Source: Streptomyces sp. NBC_01214 (GTDB lineage Bacteria; Actinomycetota; Actinomycetes; Streptomycetales; Streptomycetaceae). From it: a stretch of 64,000 nucleotides of DNA. The stretch lies in NCBI RefSeq assembly GCF_026340975.1, contig NZ_JAPEOS010000002.1, positions 1,671,001-1,735,000 of the forward strand, read 5' to 3'. The translations under genes were made by a program, and so were the position numbers. The notes below the pieces were generated by a model that searched no databases, had not been told where the DNA came from, and saw only the letters and a program-made list of their open reading frames with translations. Positions 44,123 through 52,551 of this stretch are shown in pieces. The stretch's first letter is position 1. Each line of letters starts with the position of its first letter.

Positions 44123-44152
44123 ACGCTACGATCCGGTGATCTTGGCGACCAA
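44123..44152 (-). promoter_or_regulatory. Candidate promoter of the thiopeptide operon
   Basis: Read leftwards, TTGGTC (44152-44147) and TAGCGT (44128-44123) are 18 bp apart, fitting actinobacterial -35/-10 elements, ~90 bp before the precursor start. CTTGG-N3-CCAAG overlaps the -35 (44141-44153), a possible operator. Inference from motif only. Confidence 0.35.
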
Positions 44153-44153
44153 G

Positions 44154-44483
44154 AGGCGTATCAGACATTCCGCTTCTGTCCGTAAAGGCCCGAGATCTCC
44201 CGGTTTTCCGGGCCGTTATGGCCGGGGCCTGAGTGATGCAAGGTGCTCGGGGATGGCTGAACTCCGCCGGAAATTTCTGGAATGATGCATGCCATTTCAG
44301 TCACCCGCAGGGCGCACGGAGGCCCGCCCCGTGCTCGGGGGACGTCTACGGATGCACCTCGAGGTCACGGGCGAGGGGCCGATCCCCGGTGCCCCGCTCC
44401 CACGCCCGCCGCGGATCACCTCAACGGGGAGTCCGCGGCGGGCTTTTGCCTTCCCGGTGCGCCGGCGCAGTGGCGGGGGCGGG
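44154..44483. other. Intergenic region between precursor and P450 operon
   Basis: About 330 bp without a convincing gene. It holds a + strand hairpin terminator at 44404-44447 and upstream an unexplained stretch of ordinary composition. A tiny ORF of 10 codons (MAELRRKFLE) at 44252-44284 is not supported. Confidence 0.4.
44404..44447 (+). terminator. Rho-independent terminator on + strand
   Basis: GCCCGCCGCGGA (44404-44415) pairs with TCCGCGGCGGGC (44432-44443), followed by TTTT. It also can act as a stem for the leftward P450 transcript, but the T-run is on the + strand, where no gene is visible upstream. Confidence 0.6.
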
Positions 44484-45674
44484 TCAGGCGAGGGTGAGGG
44501 GGAGGGTGGTCAGGCCGCGGGTGAGGCGGGTTCGGCGCCAGGTCAGGGATTCTGCGGGGACGGCCAGGCGCGTGTTCGGGAAGCGGGTCACCAGGGCGCG
44601 GAGGGCGACTTCCGCCTCGGCCCGGGCCAGGGGGGCGCCCGCGCAGCGGTGGATGCCGTGGCCGAAGGAGAGGTGGCCGCCGGCGTCGCGGTCGAGGTCC
44701 AGGTGGTGCGGGTCCGCGAATGCGGACGGGTCGCGGTTCGCGGCTCCGGGGGCGATGAGCACCGGGAAGCCCGCCGGGATGTCGATCCCGCCGATGCTCA
44801 GGTCTTCCGTGCTGTGACGGAAGGTGGCCACGCTCACCGGGGAGTTGAAGCGCAGCAGTTCGTCGAGCGCGCCGGGGATCAGGTCCGGGTCCCGGCGCAG
44901 GCGGTCGAACGCCTCCGGGTGCCGGAGCAGGGCCAGGACGGCGTTGCCGATGAAGTGGGTGGTGGTCTCGTGGCCGGCGACCAGCAGGAGGGCGGCCAGG
45001 GAGACGGCCTCGTCCCGGTCGAGGCCGCCCTCGTCGCAGTCGCGCAGGAGGGAGCGGAGCGGGCCGTCGCCGGGGGTGGTGCGGGCCGTGTCGACGAGGT
45101 CGGTCAGGTAGTCGCCGATCCGGTGCGACGCGGCGTCGACGCGGTCGGTGTCGGTCGCGTCGAAGAGGGCGTGGGACCAGTCGGCGAGCGTGGCGCGGTC
45201 GGACTCCGGCACGCCGAGGAGTTCGCAGACGACGGTGACCGGCAGGGGCACCGCCAGGTCCGCCACCAGGTCGATGTCCGTGCCCGGTCGCCACGCGGTC
45301 ATGAGGTCGTCCACGACCCGGGAGATGAACGGGCGCAGTTCCCGGACGCGGCCGGTCGTGAACAGCCGGGTCGCCACCCGTCGGTGGCGGGTGTGCGCCG
45401 GGGGATCGCTCGCCAGCATGTTGCGGGAGATCGCCGGGTGCAGGTCGCGGTTCGAGGGCCGGTCGGCGAAGAAGCGGGCCGTGTCCTTGGACAGGCGGGG
45501 GTCGGTGAACGCCTCGCGGGCCTCGGAGTGGCCGGTGATTACGTACGCGTGGTGTCCGCCGGAGCCGGTGGGGATCCGGCTGACCGGGCAGCCTTCGCGC
45601 AGCCGGTCGTAGGTGGGGTAGGGGTCGGCGAAGAAGCGCGGGTCGCGCAGGGGGTCCTGCCGCGGCGCGGTCAC
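44484..45674 (-). CDS. Cytochrome P450
   Basis: 396 aa from GTG 45674, overlapping the stop of the membrane gene; the longer frame upstream is a shadow. The I-helix motif AGHETTT lies at about residue 232, a K-helix ELLR follows, and the haem-binding FGHGIHRCAGAPLAR has its Cys ligand at about 342. It is a soluble CYP105/107-like monooxygenase that needs a ferredoxin, which is not in the window. It ends the XRE-ImmA-membrane operon, and its nearness to the thiopeptide cluster makes tailoring of that product possible but unproven. Substrate unknown. Confidence 0.92.
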   Translation of the reverse strand: MTAPRQDPLRDPRFFADPYPTYDRLREGCPVSRIPTGSGGHHAYVITGHSEAREAFTDPRLSKDTARFFADRPSNRDLHPAISRNMLASDPPAHTRHRRVATRLFTTGRVRELRPFISRVVDDLMTAWRPGTDIDLVADLAVPLPVTVVCELLGVPESDRATLADWSHALFDATDTDRVDAASHRIGDYLTDLVDTARTTPGDGPLRSLLRDCDEGGLDRDEAVSLAALLLVAGHETTTHFIGNAVLALLRHPEAFDRLRRDPDLIPGALDELLRFNSPVSVATFRHSTEDLSIGGIDIPAGFPVLIAPGAANRDPSAFADPHHLDLDRDAGGHLSFGHGIHRCAGAPLARAEAEVALRALVTRFPNTRLAVPAESLTWRRTRLTRGLTTLPLTLA

Positions 45675-46861
45675 GAGGCCGCGCCCGCGTGCTCGGGTGC
45701 CCGGTGGGGCACGTAGGCGTTCGCCACGAGCAGCAGCCACGCGGTCTCCGCCGGGAGGTCGCCCTTGCGGGAGGCGGTGCCGGTGGCGGGCGGGGCCTCG
45801 TCGCCCTCGGGGACGGTTCCTGCGTGCTTCGCGGCGACGGCCGCGGCGATGACCGCCGCTTCCACCTCGGCGTCGCCCTCCGGGGCGTCGGCCGCGCCCC
45901 GACGGGCGACCTCGGCGGCCGCGGCGTCCCGTACCGCTGCCTGACGGTACCGGCGCAGGGCCAGCACGCCGTCGTTGATCTCGATGACCCGGCGGTGCAG
46001 GTGGAAGTCGAGGTCGTGGGTGTCGGCGTCGGTGCTCCCCGGGTCGAGCACGACCTCGGGGACCGCCGAGGTGACCTCCCGCCACAGGGGTTCCAGCGCG
46101 GTGAACGAGTTCCGTTCCCAACGGCGGCGGCGCAGTTGGCTCAGCGGCCACAGCAGGGCGGGGAGGGTGAGCCCGACGGTGATGAGGAGCACGGCGACGG
46201 CGGGCGCGCTCACGCTGAACGCGCAGCGGAAGGGGGTCAGCGGCGTTGAGCACCGGGCGTGGTCGGGCACGAGCCCCAGACCGAGGCCGATGGAGACCAG
46301 GGCGAAGAGCTTGTACGCGGCGTAGACGAGGGCGAAGCCGCAGCCCACCGACGTCGTGCGCAGGCCCCAGCGCTGGCTGCGTCGCGCCGAGCGCTTGGAC
46401 TGGGCCCAGGTCTGCAGCAGGAAGTCCTTGGCCGTGTACCCCAGGAAGGAGATGTAGATGAGTACGTAGCACGCGTACAACGCCGGGTTGCGGCCCGTGA
46501 GTTGCTCGGCGGCGAAGAAGACGGTCATGCCGGCGACGGAGATCGCGAGGGCGATGACGCGCAGTCGGATCTGCCGGTGGGCCCGCTCGCGGTCCAGGTT
46601 GAGCTGGAAGAGGAAGGCGAGGACCGAGGTGGCCGCCGTCAGGGTGAAGGTGTTGCTGAGGAGCCGGGCGACGTGGGGGACCACCGATTCGACCGCGCGC
46701 TCCACGGCGGGGGCGTAGGAGGCGAAGGCGAGGGCGAACGAGGTCAGCAGCGCCGCCATCGCCCAGGTGCCCGTGGGGCGGTGTCCGCCGCGGCCCCGCA
46801 CCCAGTAGGCGGCGAAGCACAGCAGTACGACGGCCGTGCCCGTGAAGAGGATGTTGATCAT
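45671..46861 (-). CDS. Membrane protein of MAB_1171c / DUF6545 type
   Basis: 396 aa from ATG 46861, overlapping the peptidase stop. The N-terminal ~230 residues contain about seven hydrophobic segments, beginning with INILFTGTAVVLLCFAAYWV. The rest is a soluble tail with the LWPLSQLRRRRWERNSFTAL junction and a DLDFHLHRRVIEINDGVLAL helix typical of DUF6545. Such genes usually sit between an ImmA/IrrE peptidase with XRE regulator and a metabolic enzyme in Streptomyces. Function unknown; a sensory membrane role is plausible from the neighbours. Confidence 0.75.
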   Translation of the reverse strand: MINILFTGTAVVLLCFAAYWVRGRGGHRPTGTWAMAALLTSFALAFASYAPAVERAVESVVPHVARLLSNTFTLTAATSVLAFLFQLNLDRERAHRQIRLRVIALAISVAGMTVFFAAEQLTGRNPALYACYVLIYISFLGYTAKDFLLQTWAQSKRSARRSQRWGLRTTSVGCGFALVYAAYKLFALVSIGLGLGLVPDHARCSTPLTPFRCAFSVSAPAVAVLLITVGLTLPALLWPLSQLRRRRWERNSFTALEPLWREVTSAVPEVVLDPGSTDADTHDLDFHLHRRVIEINDGVLALRRYRQAAVRDAAAAEVARRGAADAPEGDAEVEAAVIAAAVAAKHAGTVPEGDEAPPATGTASRKGDLPAETAWLLLVANAYVPHRAPEHAGAAS

Positions 46862-47385
46862 TTCCGGTGGCGTTTCTTCCTGTGTGGCTTGGCGAACAGC
46901 GCGTCCCAGCTCTCGGCGCCGCTGGCGGGCCGGCTCGACGGGCCTTCGCGTCCCCGGTACATGAGTTGTCGGATCACGCTGGCCATCACCTCGGCCTCGC
47001 GTTCGTCCTCGCTGGTGTAACTGGTGCGGCCGGACATGCGCTGCACGAGGGTGGGGTTGAACCCGATCGCGCGCAGGGTGTCCTGGTCCAGTTCGAGACT
47101 GCCGGGGTGGTCGCAGATGATGTGGCTGATCTCGTGGGCGAGGATGTGGTTCTGATGGAGGGGCGACGTGGCCTCCTCGTAGAACAACAGGTCGGCGTCC
47201 GGGGTCTCCAGGCGGATGCCGCACGGAGCGTCCAAGGCGCCCAGGGTGCTCAGGGGGCGCAGGATGATGGGGCGTCCGCGTTGTTCGGCCACGGCGTCGC
47301 GCAGGTCGCGGGTGCTGAAACGGTGCGGGAGCCGAAGCGCCTCGACGCGTGCCTCACACGCGGCGCGAAGCTGCTCAAGGTCCAT
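46858..47385 (-). CDS. ImmA/IrrE family metallopeptidase
   Basis: 175 aa from ATG 47385. The zinc motif HEISH (HILAHEISHIICDHP) is intact at about residue 95, with a downstream EREAEVMAS helix carrying the third ligand. The basic tail (KPHRKKRHRK) is unusual. ImmA-type peptidases cleave XRE-type repressors to trigger expression. The XRE gene 245 bp upstream in the same direction is the likely substrate. It overlaps the membrane gene by 4 bp. Confidence 0.88.
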   Translation of the reverse strand: MDLEQLRAACEARVEALRLPHRFSTRDLRDAVAEQRGRPIILRPLSTLGALDAPCGIRLETPDADLLFYEEATSPLHQNHILAHEISHIICDHPGSLELDQDTLRAIGFNPTLVQRMSGRTSYTSEDEREAEVMASVIRQLMYRGREGPSSRPASGAESWDALFAKPHRKKRHRK

Positions 47386-47629
47386 GTCCTCACTCTGGTG
47401 ACGCCGTTCGGGGACGGTCGGCCGTGGCGAACCTCCCCCCGGAAGCCCGGTACGCGCGCCCATGTTGGCATGTTCGCCGCCTCGTTCCGAGGGCGGGGGG
47501 CGGCCGGAGAGGCGCCGTGCGGACCGGGATGCCGGGCTTGTGCCGGGAAACGCCGGATGCCCCCCTGGCGATGAGCGGCTACAGAGGGGCGTGGTGTCGT
47601 CGGGCCCGGCGCGAGCCGGAAGCGGCGGC

Positions 47630-48085
47630 CTAGTCGTCCAGGTTCAGGCCCTGCGCGGGGTCGTCGGTGGTGAGCCCCTCGAGTCTCCGGGCCTGCTCGA
47701 TCACGGTGGACAGCATCTTCAGGCTGTCGACGCTCAGGCCGTTGGCGCGCAGGGCCACCTTGCGGACGTCCTGGTCACGCATGGCGGCGAGGAGGTCGAT
47801 CTCGGCCTTGGTGCGTTCGGCCGTCGCGCTGTCGACGAAGTAGCCCGCCGGTACGCCGAAGAAGTCGGCCAGGGCCTTGATGGTGTGCCGCGTCGGGTTC
47901 CGTTTGGTGCCGGTGCGCAGTTGCTGGATGGCGCTCGCCGTCACCCCGCGTCCCTCTCCGGTCGCGGCCTTGCGGATGCCCTCGGCGACCTCCGCGTAGG
48001 TGTAGGGCCCCCGGGACGGGGGGTGCACCTCGCGGAAGAGGTGGTCCAAGAGCTGGGCGAAGGTGGGCGACTGGTCAGCCTCCAT
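47630..48085 (-). CDS. XRE-family regulator
   Basis: 151 aa; ATG 48085 is chosen because AGGAGG is 8 nt upstream, whereas GTG 48091 is too close. Residues ~20-85 form a helix-turn-helix (YTYAEVAEGIRKAATGEGRG ... TASAIQQLRTGTKRNPTRHT), and the C-terminal half is helical (LLAAMRDQDVRKVALRANGL). It is the probable repressor for the ImmA-membrane-P450 genes downstream. Confidence 0.85.
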   Translation of the reverse strand: MEADQSPTFAQLLDHLFREVHPPSRGPYTYAEVAEGIRKAATGEGRGVTASAIQQLRTGTKRNPTRHTIKALADFFGVPAGYFVDSATAERTKAEIDLLAAMRDQDVRKVALRANGLSVDSLKMLSTVIEQARRLEGLTTDDPAQGLNLDD

Positions 48086-48342
48086 GTACACGACCTCCTA
48101 GGCGTGATGCCGAGCCTATGCCCACCACAGTGTTTCTCGAAGCCCCTCGGGCCGGCACCGGCAACACTTTGGTTGACGCCGGACAGTCACTCTGGTGTAC
48201 GTTACCAACGCTGCTTCGCCACTGAAGTGTCGAGGGGGTGGTGGCGGCGGCGCCAGCCGGGTCGGGGTTGAGCTTCACGGGGGTGAGCTCGGCCAACGGC
48301 CCGGGCGCCGCGGCTACGTCGCGCCGGCGGCTCGTTCGCCGA

Positions 48343-48810
48343 TCAGGCCGAGGTGCTGGCCCAAGGGCCGTTGGGGGCCAGTTCCGTCAGTACGTCGAGG
48401 AGCTGCGGTGGCTCGACCGGGTCGGGGAGGTCGTCCAACTCGCGCCACGGCACCCATCGGTGCTCCTGGAGCTGCTCGACCTCGTACTGTTCCAGTCCGC
48501 CCGGGCGGACTTCGGGGGCCGAGGAGAGCAGGCACAGGAAGAAGGCTTCCTCTCCGGCGAAATCCACGCCGTTCCAACTCAGCTTCCGCGCAACGATGAT
48601 GGAGCGCTCGCCGATGGGGGCGTCCCGGAGTCCGGCCTCCTCGTCCAGCTCCCGCCGGGCCGCAGCGAGCGGGTCCTCGTTCGCCTCGATGCCGCCGCCC
48701 GGCGGCTCCCAGATGTGGTTCCCGGTCGCGGGATCGCGCCAGCGCAACAACAGGATCCGCTGGTCGGAATCAACGCACACGATGCGGACGGAGGGGCGGG
48801 GGGACTCCAT
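48343..48810 (-). CDS. Nudix hydrolase
   Basis: 155 aa with a complete Nudix box: GGGIEANEDPLAAARRELDEEAGL region starting at about residue 38, including REL-EE. It hydrolyses a nucleoside diphosphate linked to another moiety, in the cytoplasm; the substrate cannot be told. The N-terminal strands VRIVCVDSDQRILLLRW and the WRELDDL tail are usual for MutT-like members. It stands alone with ~250 bp to the XRE gene downstream and ~450 bp gap upstream. Confidence 0.9.
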   Translation of the reverse strand: MESPRPSVRIVCVDSDQRILLLRWRDPATGNHIWEPPGGGIEANEDPLAAARRELDEEAGLRDAPIGERSIIVARKLSWNGVDFAGEEAFFLCLLSSAPEVRPGGLEQYEVEQLQEHRWVPWRELDDLPDPVEPPQLLDVLTELAPNGPWASTSA

Positions 48811-49206
48811 GCGGCCCAGCGTACCCGGAGGCCGTTCGGGCCCGGGGTGTGCGCCAAGGCCGCCCGCCTTCTCCTGAGAACCGGCCCCGGTTCAGTGCAG
48901 GCTGCAGCGCCTTCACCGTGGCGGGGTCGCAGATGCCGTCCACGCGGGACGAGGGGGAGGGCCTCGTTTCCCGCACCGAGGACGGACGACGCGCAGGGCC
49001 CTCGCGCGGGGGAGGCGATGGCAAGGACCAGGACCGCCGACTCACCGAGCCGGTCCTCCCGGTGCGCTGAAGGTCCCCTTCCGTCGGGGTGACGGCCGGG
49101 GCCGGCCGAACCACGCCGTCGGCCCTCCACCGGACGATCCGTGCCGTCAGCCCAGCCCAGCCCAGCCCGGCTCGGTCGGGCGGCCGCCGCCCCGGTCCAC
49201 CGAACG
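48811..49206. other. Intergenic region with possible gene remnant
   Basis: No intact gene. A CAGCC pentamer tract lies at about 49147-49170. A short leftward segment at 48886-48948 reads like a piece of a peptidoglycan-binding domain (see next entry). Confidence 0.4.
48886..48948 (-). pseudogene. Possible remnant of peptidoglycan-binding domain
   Basis: In one leftward frame the segment reads RVDGICDPATVKALQPALNR, close to the VDG..G..T..ALQ core of PG-binding domain 1, but flanking sequence in that frame is low-complexity and no start or signal peptide is seen. Confidence 0.25.
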
Positions 49207-49253
49207 GAACGCCCGTACGCCGACGGGCCCGAGCCGCCGGCGTACGGGCGTTC
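49207..49253 (-). terminator. Long hairpin downstream of kinase gene
   Basis: GAACGCCCGTACGCCG (49207-49222) pairs perfectly with 49238-49253: a 16-bp stem with a 15-nt loop, 12 bp beyond the kinase stop. No U-run, as is common in Streptomyces. Confidence 0.65.
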
Positions 49254-49264
49254 CCGCTGCGGCC

Positions 49265-51505
49265 CTAAGGGAGCAGGAGGGCGATCAGCCTCTTCTCCTC
49301 GCGGAGGTAGAGCCGTTTGCCGTCCGGATCCGCCGTCAGGGCGTGGGCGGTCGTCCCGTAGCGCCAGACCGGGGCCTGGGTGCGGATGCGGACGGCCCGC
49401 AGGCCCGCCGCGCCCATGGTGTAGACGTGGCTCGGGGTGACCACGGGGGCGATGTCGCGATGTGGGTTCGTGCCCTCCGGCAGGACGTCCATCCACTGCA
49501 ACGTGCCGAAGACTGCGCTGATGGCGACGACGCCGCGCGTGCCCTCCACGGCGTAGACGATCCCGTCGCGGACGGTCGGCACGCCGTACCGGCGCTGGGC
49601 GCCGACTTCGCCCGCGTCCCGGTTCGCGCCGAAGACCCAGGCGGATTCGCCGTCGGTGAGCCGCAGCGCGTGCACCTTCTCGGCGCCGATGTACACGCGG
49701 TCGTCATCCGTGGCCAGCTGGTCCGGCGTGGCGCCCGGCGGCCCGTCCAGCGACACGGTCCAGCGCGCGGCGCCGCTGCCGGCGTCGTGCAGCGACAGCC
49801 GGGAGGCGCCGCCCGTCTCGCCGTGATGCCACAGTAGGACCCCGCCGCGTACGGCCTTGACGCGGACGGGGGAGGGGCGCCCCAACTCCACCTGCTGCCG
49901 GGTGGGGGCCGAGGTCGGCTGCCGCCACAGTTCCTTGCCGCTCTTCAGGCTCGCGGCCACCACGGACCACTGGTCGCTCCCGGCCGCCTTGGCGCACAGG
50001 AACACGGTGTCGCCGGCCACGCCGAGGATCTGGTTGAGCTGGTTCGTGCCGTCGTACGCGGGGAGTTGGACGAGCGGCGCCTGTTCCTTGCCGTCCTCCA
50101 GGGAAAGGGACAGGGACAGGGGCACCACCGCGAGGGCCTTGTCCGCGGCGTCCGGCTTCCTGACCCCGTAGAGGGCGTTGCCGTCGGTGGCGAGGCGCCA
50201 GCCGTGCGAGAACCCCTGGACCTCCCTCAGGCGCTTGCCGTCCTGCTGGAAGATCCCGGTGGTCGTGGCTCCGGTGGCCATGACGAGCATGCCGTTGACC
50301 GACAGCGGGGCGCCGTCCACCACGGGGCGGTCCAGCTCGACCTTCCACAGCGGGTCCGGCGGTGACTCCAGGGCGGGTTGCCCGGCGTCCACCGCTCCGC
50401 CCCCGTCTTCTGCGCGGCTGCCGAGCCAGGCCCACAGCCCGCCCCCCGCCGCGAGCGCGACGGCGCCGGCCGCGGCCCCGGAGACCGCGAAGAGCCTCCG
50501 GCGTGACATGCCGGCGTCGTCGGCGACGACGGTGTCCGCCTCCCCGCGGGGGGCCGGCAGCCGGAGCGGCGGCTCCTGCCACACGGCCGCGGCGCGCCGC
50601 GCGATGTTCGCGAGCACCGGCTGTGGCAGCCGGTCCGCGAACGGGCCGTCGCCGGGGGCGAGCAGGTCCGCCAGTTCGGCCGTCGTGGGGCGCTGCGCCG
50701 GGTCCTTGGACAGGCAGCGGGCGAGCAGCGGAGCCAGTGCCGCCGGTACGCCGCTCAGGTCGGCTTCCGCGTACCGCACCCGGTAGAGCAGGTCCGCGGC
50801 CTGCCCGCTGCCGAAGGGGCCGTGCCCGCAGGCCGCGAACATCAGGACGCCGGCCAGCGCGAACACATCGCCGGCCGGGGCGTGTTCGAGGCCGCCGGCC
50901 TGCTCCGGCGACATGAAGGCGGGCGTGCCGGCCGCGGCTCCGGTACGGGTCAACCGCTCGTCGCCGAGGGCGCGCGCGATGCCGAAGTCGATGACCTTGG
51001 GTCCGGCGGCCGTGAGCATGACGTTGGAGGGCTTGAGGTCGCGGTGCACCACGTCCGAGCGGTGCAACTGGCCCAGCGCCCGGGCGAGGTCCGCGCCCAG
51101 GGCGCGCACGCACGGCTCGGGCAGCGGACCGGCGAGCCCGACCGCCTCGTCCAGCTGCGGCCCGATGACGTACTCGGTGGCCAGCCACGGCGTGCCGGCC
51201 AGGGCGTCCGCGGCGAAGACCCGGGCCCCGTAACGGTCGCCGATGACCCGGGCCGCGTCCGCCTCCAGCCGGAACCGGGTACGGAAGGTGGTGTCGGCGG
51301 CGATCCGGGCGTGCACGGTCTTCAGCGCGACCGTCCGCCCGGCCGCCGAACGGGCCAGGTAGACGGTGCCCATGCCGCCGCTGCCGAGCCGGGCGAGCAG
51401 CCGGAAGTCGCCGAGGTGCTGCGGATCGTCGTGCGTGAGCGGTGCGAGCGGTGCGGGCAGTGCGGGCGGTGCGGGCAGTGCGAGTGGTGCGAGCGGGGCG
51501 GACAT
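49265..51505 (-). CDS. Ser/Thr protein kinase with PQQ-type beta-propeller
   Basis: 746 aa from ATG 51505. Kinase domain: Gly-loop GSGGMGTVYLAR at ~40, catalytic VVHRDLKPSN, metal-binding VIDFGIAR and SPEQ; all residues present, so active. A single membrane segment follows at ~350 (LFAVSGAAAGAVALAAGGGL). The outer part has PQQ-like repeats (SGKELWRQ, SGAARWTVS, FGTLQWMDV), a beta-propeller for ligand sensing or protein contact. The first ~25 residues are an Ala/Pro/Leu repeat from a short DNA repeat. It follows the pseudokinase after 4 bp. Confidence 0.9.
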   Translation of the reverse strand: MSAPLAPLALPAPPALPAPLAPLTHDDPQHLGDFRLLARLGSGGMGTVYLARSAAGRTVALKTVHARIAADTTFRTRFRLEADAARVIGDRYGARVFAADALAGTPWLATEYVIGPQLDEAVGLAGPLPEPCVRALGADLARALGQLHRSDVVHRDLKPSNVMLTAAGPKVIDFGIARALGDERLTRTGAAAGTPAFMSPEQAGGLEHAPAGDVFALAGVLMFAACGHGPFGSGQAADLLYRVRYAEADLSGVPAALAPLLARCLSKDPAQRPTTAELADLLAPGDGPFADRLPQPVLANIARRAAAVWQEPPLRLPAPRGEADTVVADDAGMSRRRLFAVSGAAAGAVALAAGGGLWAWLGSRAEDGGGAVDAGQPALESPPDPLWKVELDRPVVDGAPLSVNGMLVMATGATTTGIFQQDGKRLREVQGFSHGWRLATDGNALYGVRKPDAADKALAVVPLSLSLSLEDGKEQAPLVQLPAYDGTNQLNQILGVAGDTVFLCAKAAGSDQWSVVAASLKSGKELWRQPTSAPTRQQVELGRPSPVRVKAVRGGVLLWHHGETGGASRLSLHDAGSGAARWTVSLDGPPGATPDQLATDDDRVYIGAEKVHALRLTDGESAWVFGANRDAGEVGAQRRYGVPTVRDGIVYAVEGTRGVVAISAVFGTLQWMDVLPEGTNPHRDIAPVVTPSHVYTMGAAGLRAVRIRTQAPVWRYGTTAHALTADPDGKRLYLREEKRLIALLLP

Positions 51506-51509
51506 CGGG

Positions 51510-52445
51510 TCAGTGCACCTTCTGGGCCGCGGCGAACGGCTGTTGCGGGGAGGGGAGTTCTGCCGCGAGCAGCGCGGCCGACTGGGCGGCGAGCGCGGCG
51601 ACGACCCGGCCCGGCAGCGGCACCGCTCCGTGGTCGAGGACCGTTCCGGCCTGCGCGTACGGGGCCTCGGGCGCGGCGGGTCCCGTCCCGGGGGACACGA
51701 GTTCGCCCAGCACTTCCTGCGCGGAATGCGGCCGGACCGCCGGGTCGGACGACAGGCAGGATCCGACCAGCGTCCGCAGGCCCGGCGGCAGTTCGCCCTG
51801 CTCGGGCACGGTGTGACCGGTCGAGGCGTAGGCGAGGACGGCGCCCAGGGCGAAGACGTCCCCGAGCGGCCCCGGGGCGCCCCCCGACGCCTGCTCCACG
51901 GCCAGGCAGCCCGGATCGAGCCCGGGCAGCCCCGTCCGCCGCGTCCCGTCGGGAGCCGCGGCCCGCACGGCACCGAAGCAGGCCAGCACCGGCCCGCCCG
52001 CGGTGACCAGTACGGCGGCCGGTGACAGTCCCGCGTGCGTCACCCCCCGGGCGTGTGCGGCGGTCAGCCCCTCCGCGAGTGCGGCGCCGAGCCTGCGGAC
52101 GGTGTCCTCGGGCAGCGGCCCGCCGTACGCGGCGAGCACGGCCGGCAGCGGCAGCACGGGCGTGTACGGGGACGCGTACCAGGGGAAGCCGGCCGTGCCG
52201 CCCACCTCCTCGACGCGCAGGAAGCGGGGCACGGACAACCGCCGGGCTCCTTCGGCCTCGATCGCCCACCGGGAGGGGCAGGCGCCGACCCGGGGCGCGC
52301 AGACGAGGACGGTGCGCTGCCCGTCGGCGGTGCGCCCGAGGTAGCGGCGCTCGGGAACGGTGCGCTCGGCGGTCTCGGAATCGAGCCGGGCCAGGATCAC
52401 GTACGGCCCGACGTGCGGCGGGTCGTCGTGACGTAGGCGTTCCAT
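51510..52445 (-). CDS. Degenerate Ser/Thr kinase (pseudokinase)
   Basis: 311 aa. It has the kinase fold length and order but lacks key residues: the Gly-rich loop and ion-pair Lys are not recognisable, HRD is replaced by HAG (GVTHAGLSPAAVLV), DFG by CFG (ACFGAVR), and APE by VEQ. It ends without a membrane segment or PQQ repeats. It is almost contiguous with an active kinase, so a regulatory or scaffold role toward that kinase is likely. Catalysis is not expected. Confidence 0.75.
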   Translation of the reverse strand: MERLRHDDPPHVGPYVILARLDSETAERTVPERRYLGRTADGQRTVLVCAPRVGACPSRWAIEAEGARRLSVPRFLRVEEVGGTAGFPWYASPYTPVLPLPAVLAAYGGPLPEDTVRRLGAALAEGLTAAHARGVTHAGLSPAAVLVTAGGPVLACFGAVRAAAPDGTRRTGLPGLDPGCLAVEQASGGAPGPLGDVFALGAVLAYASTGHTVPEQGELPPGLRTLVGSCLSSDPAVRPHSAQEVLGELVSPGTGPAAPEAPYAQAGTVLDHGAVPLPGRVVAALAAQSAALLAAELPSPQQPFAAAQKVH

Positions 52446-52551
52446 GTGCGCTCTCCCGGGTCGGATGATCGGCCCCGAGCCTAAGCGGTGCCTGCCGGGG
52501 CGGCTGAACCGGGCGGGAACCGCGTGCGGGGGAACGGGCCGGGAGCGCGCC

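Noticed and set aside
48172..48201. TTGACG...TACGTT as a + strand promoter
   Set aside because: Spacing is 19 bp, and no + strand gene follows; the Nudix gene is on the other strand.
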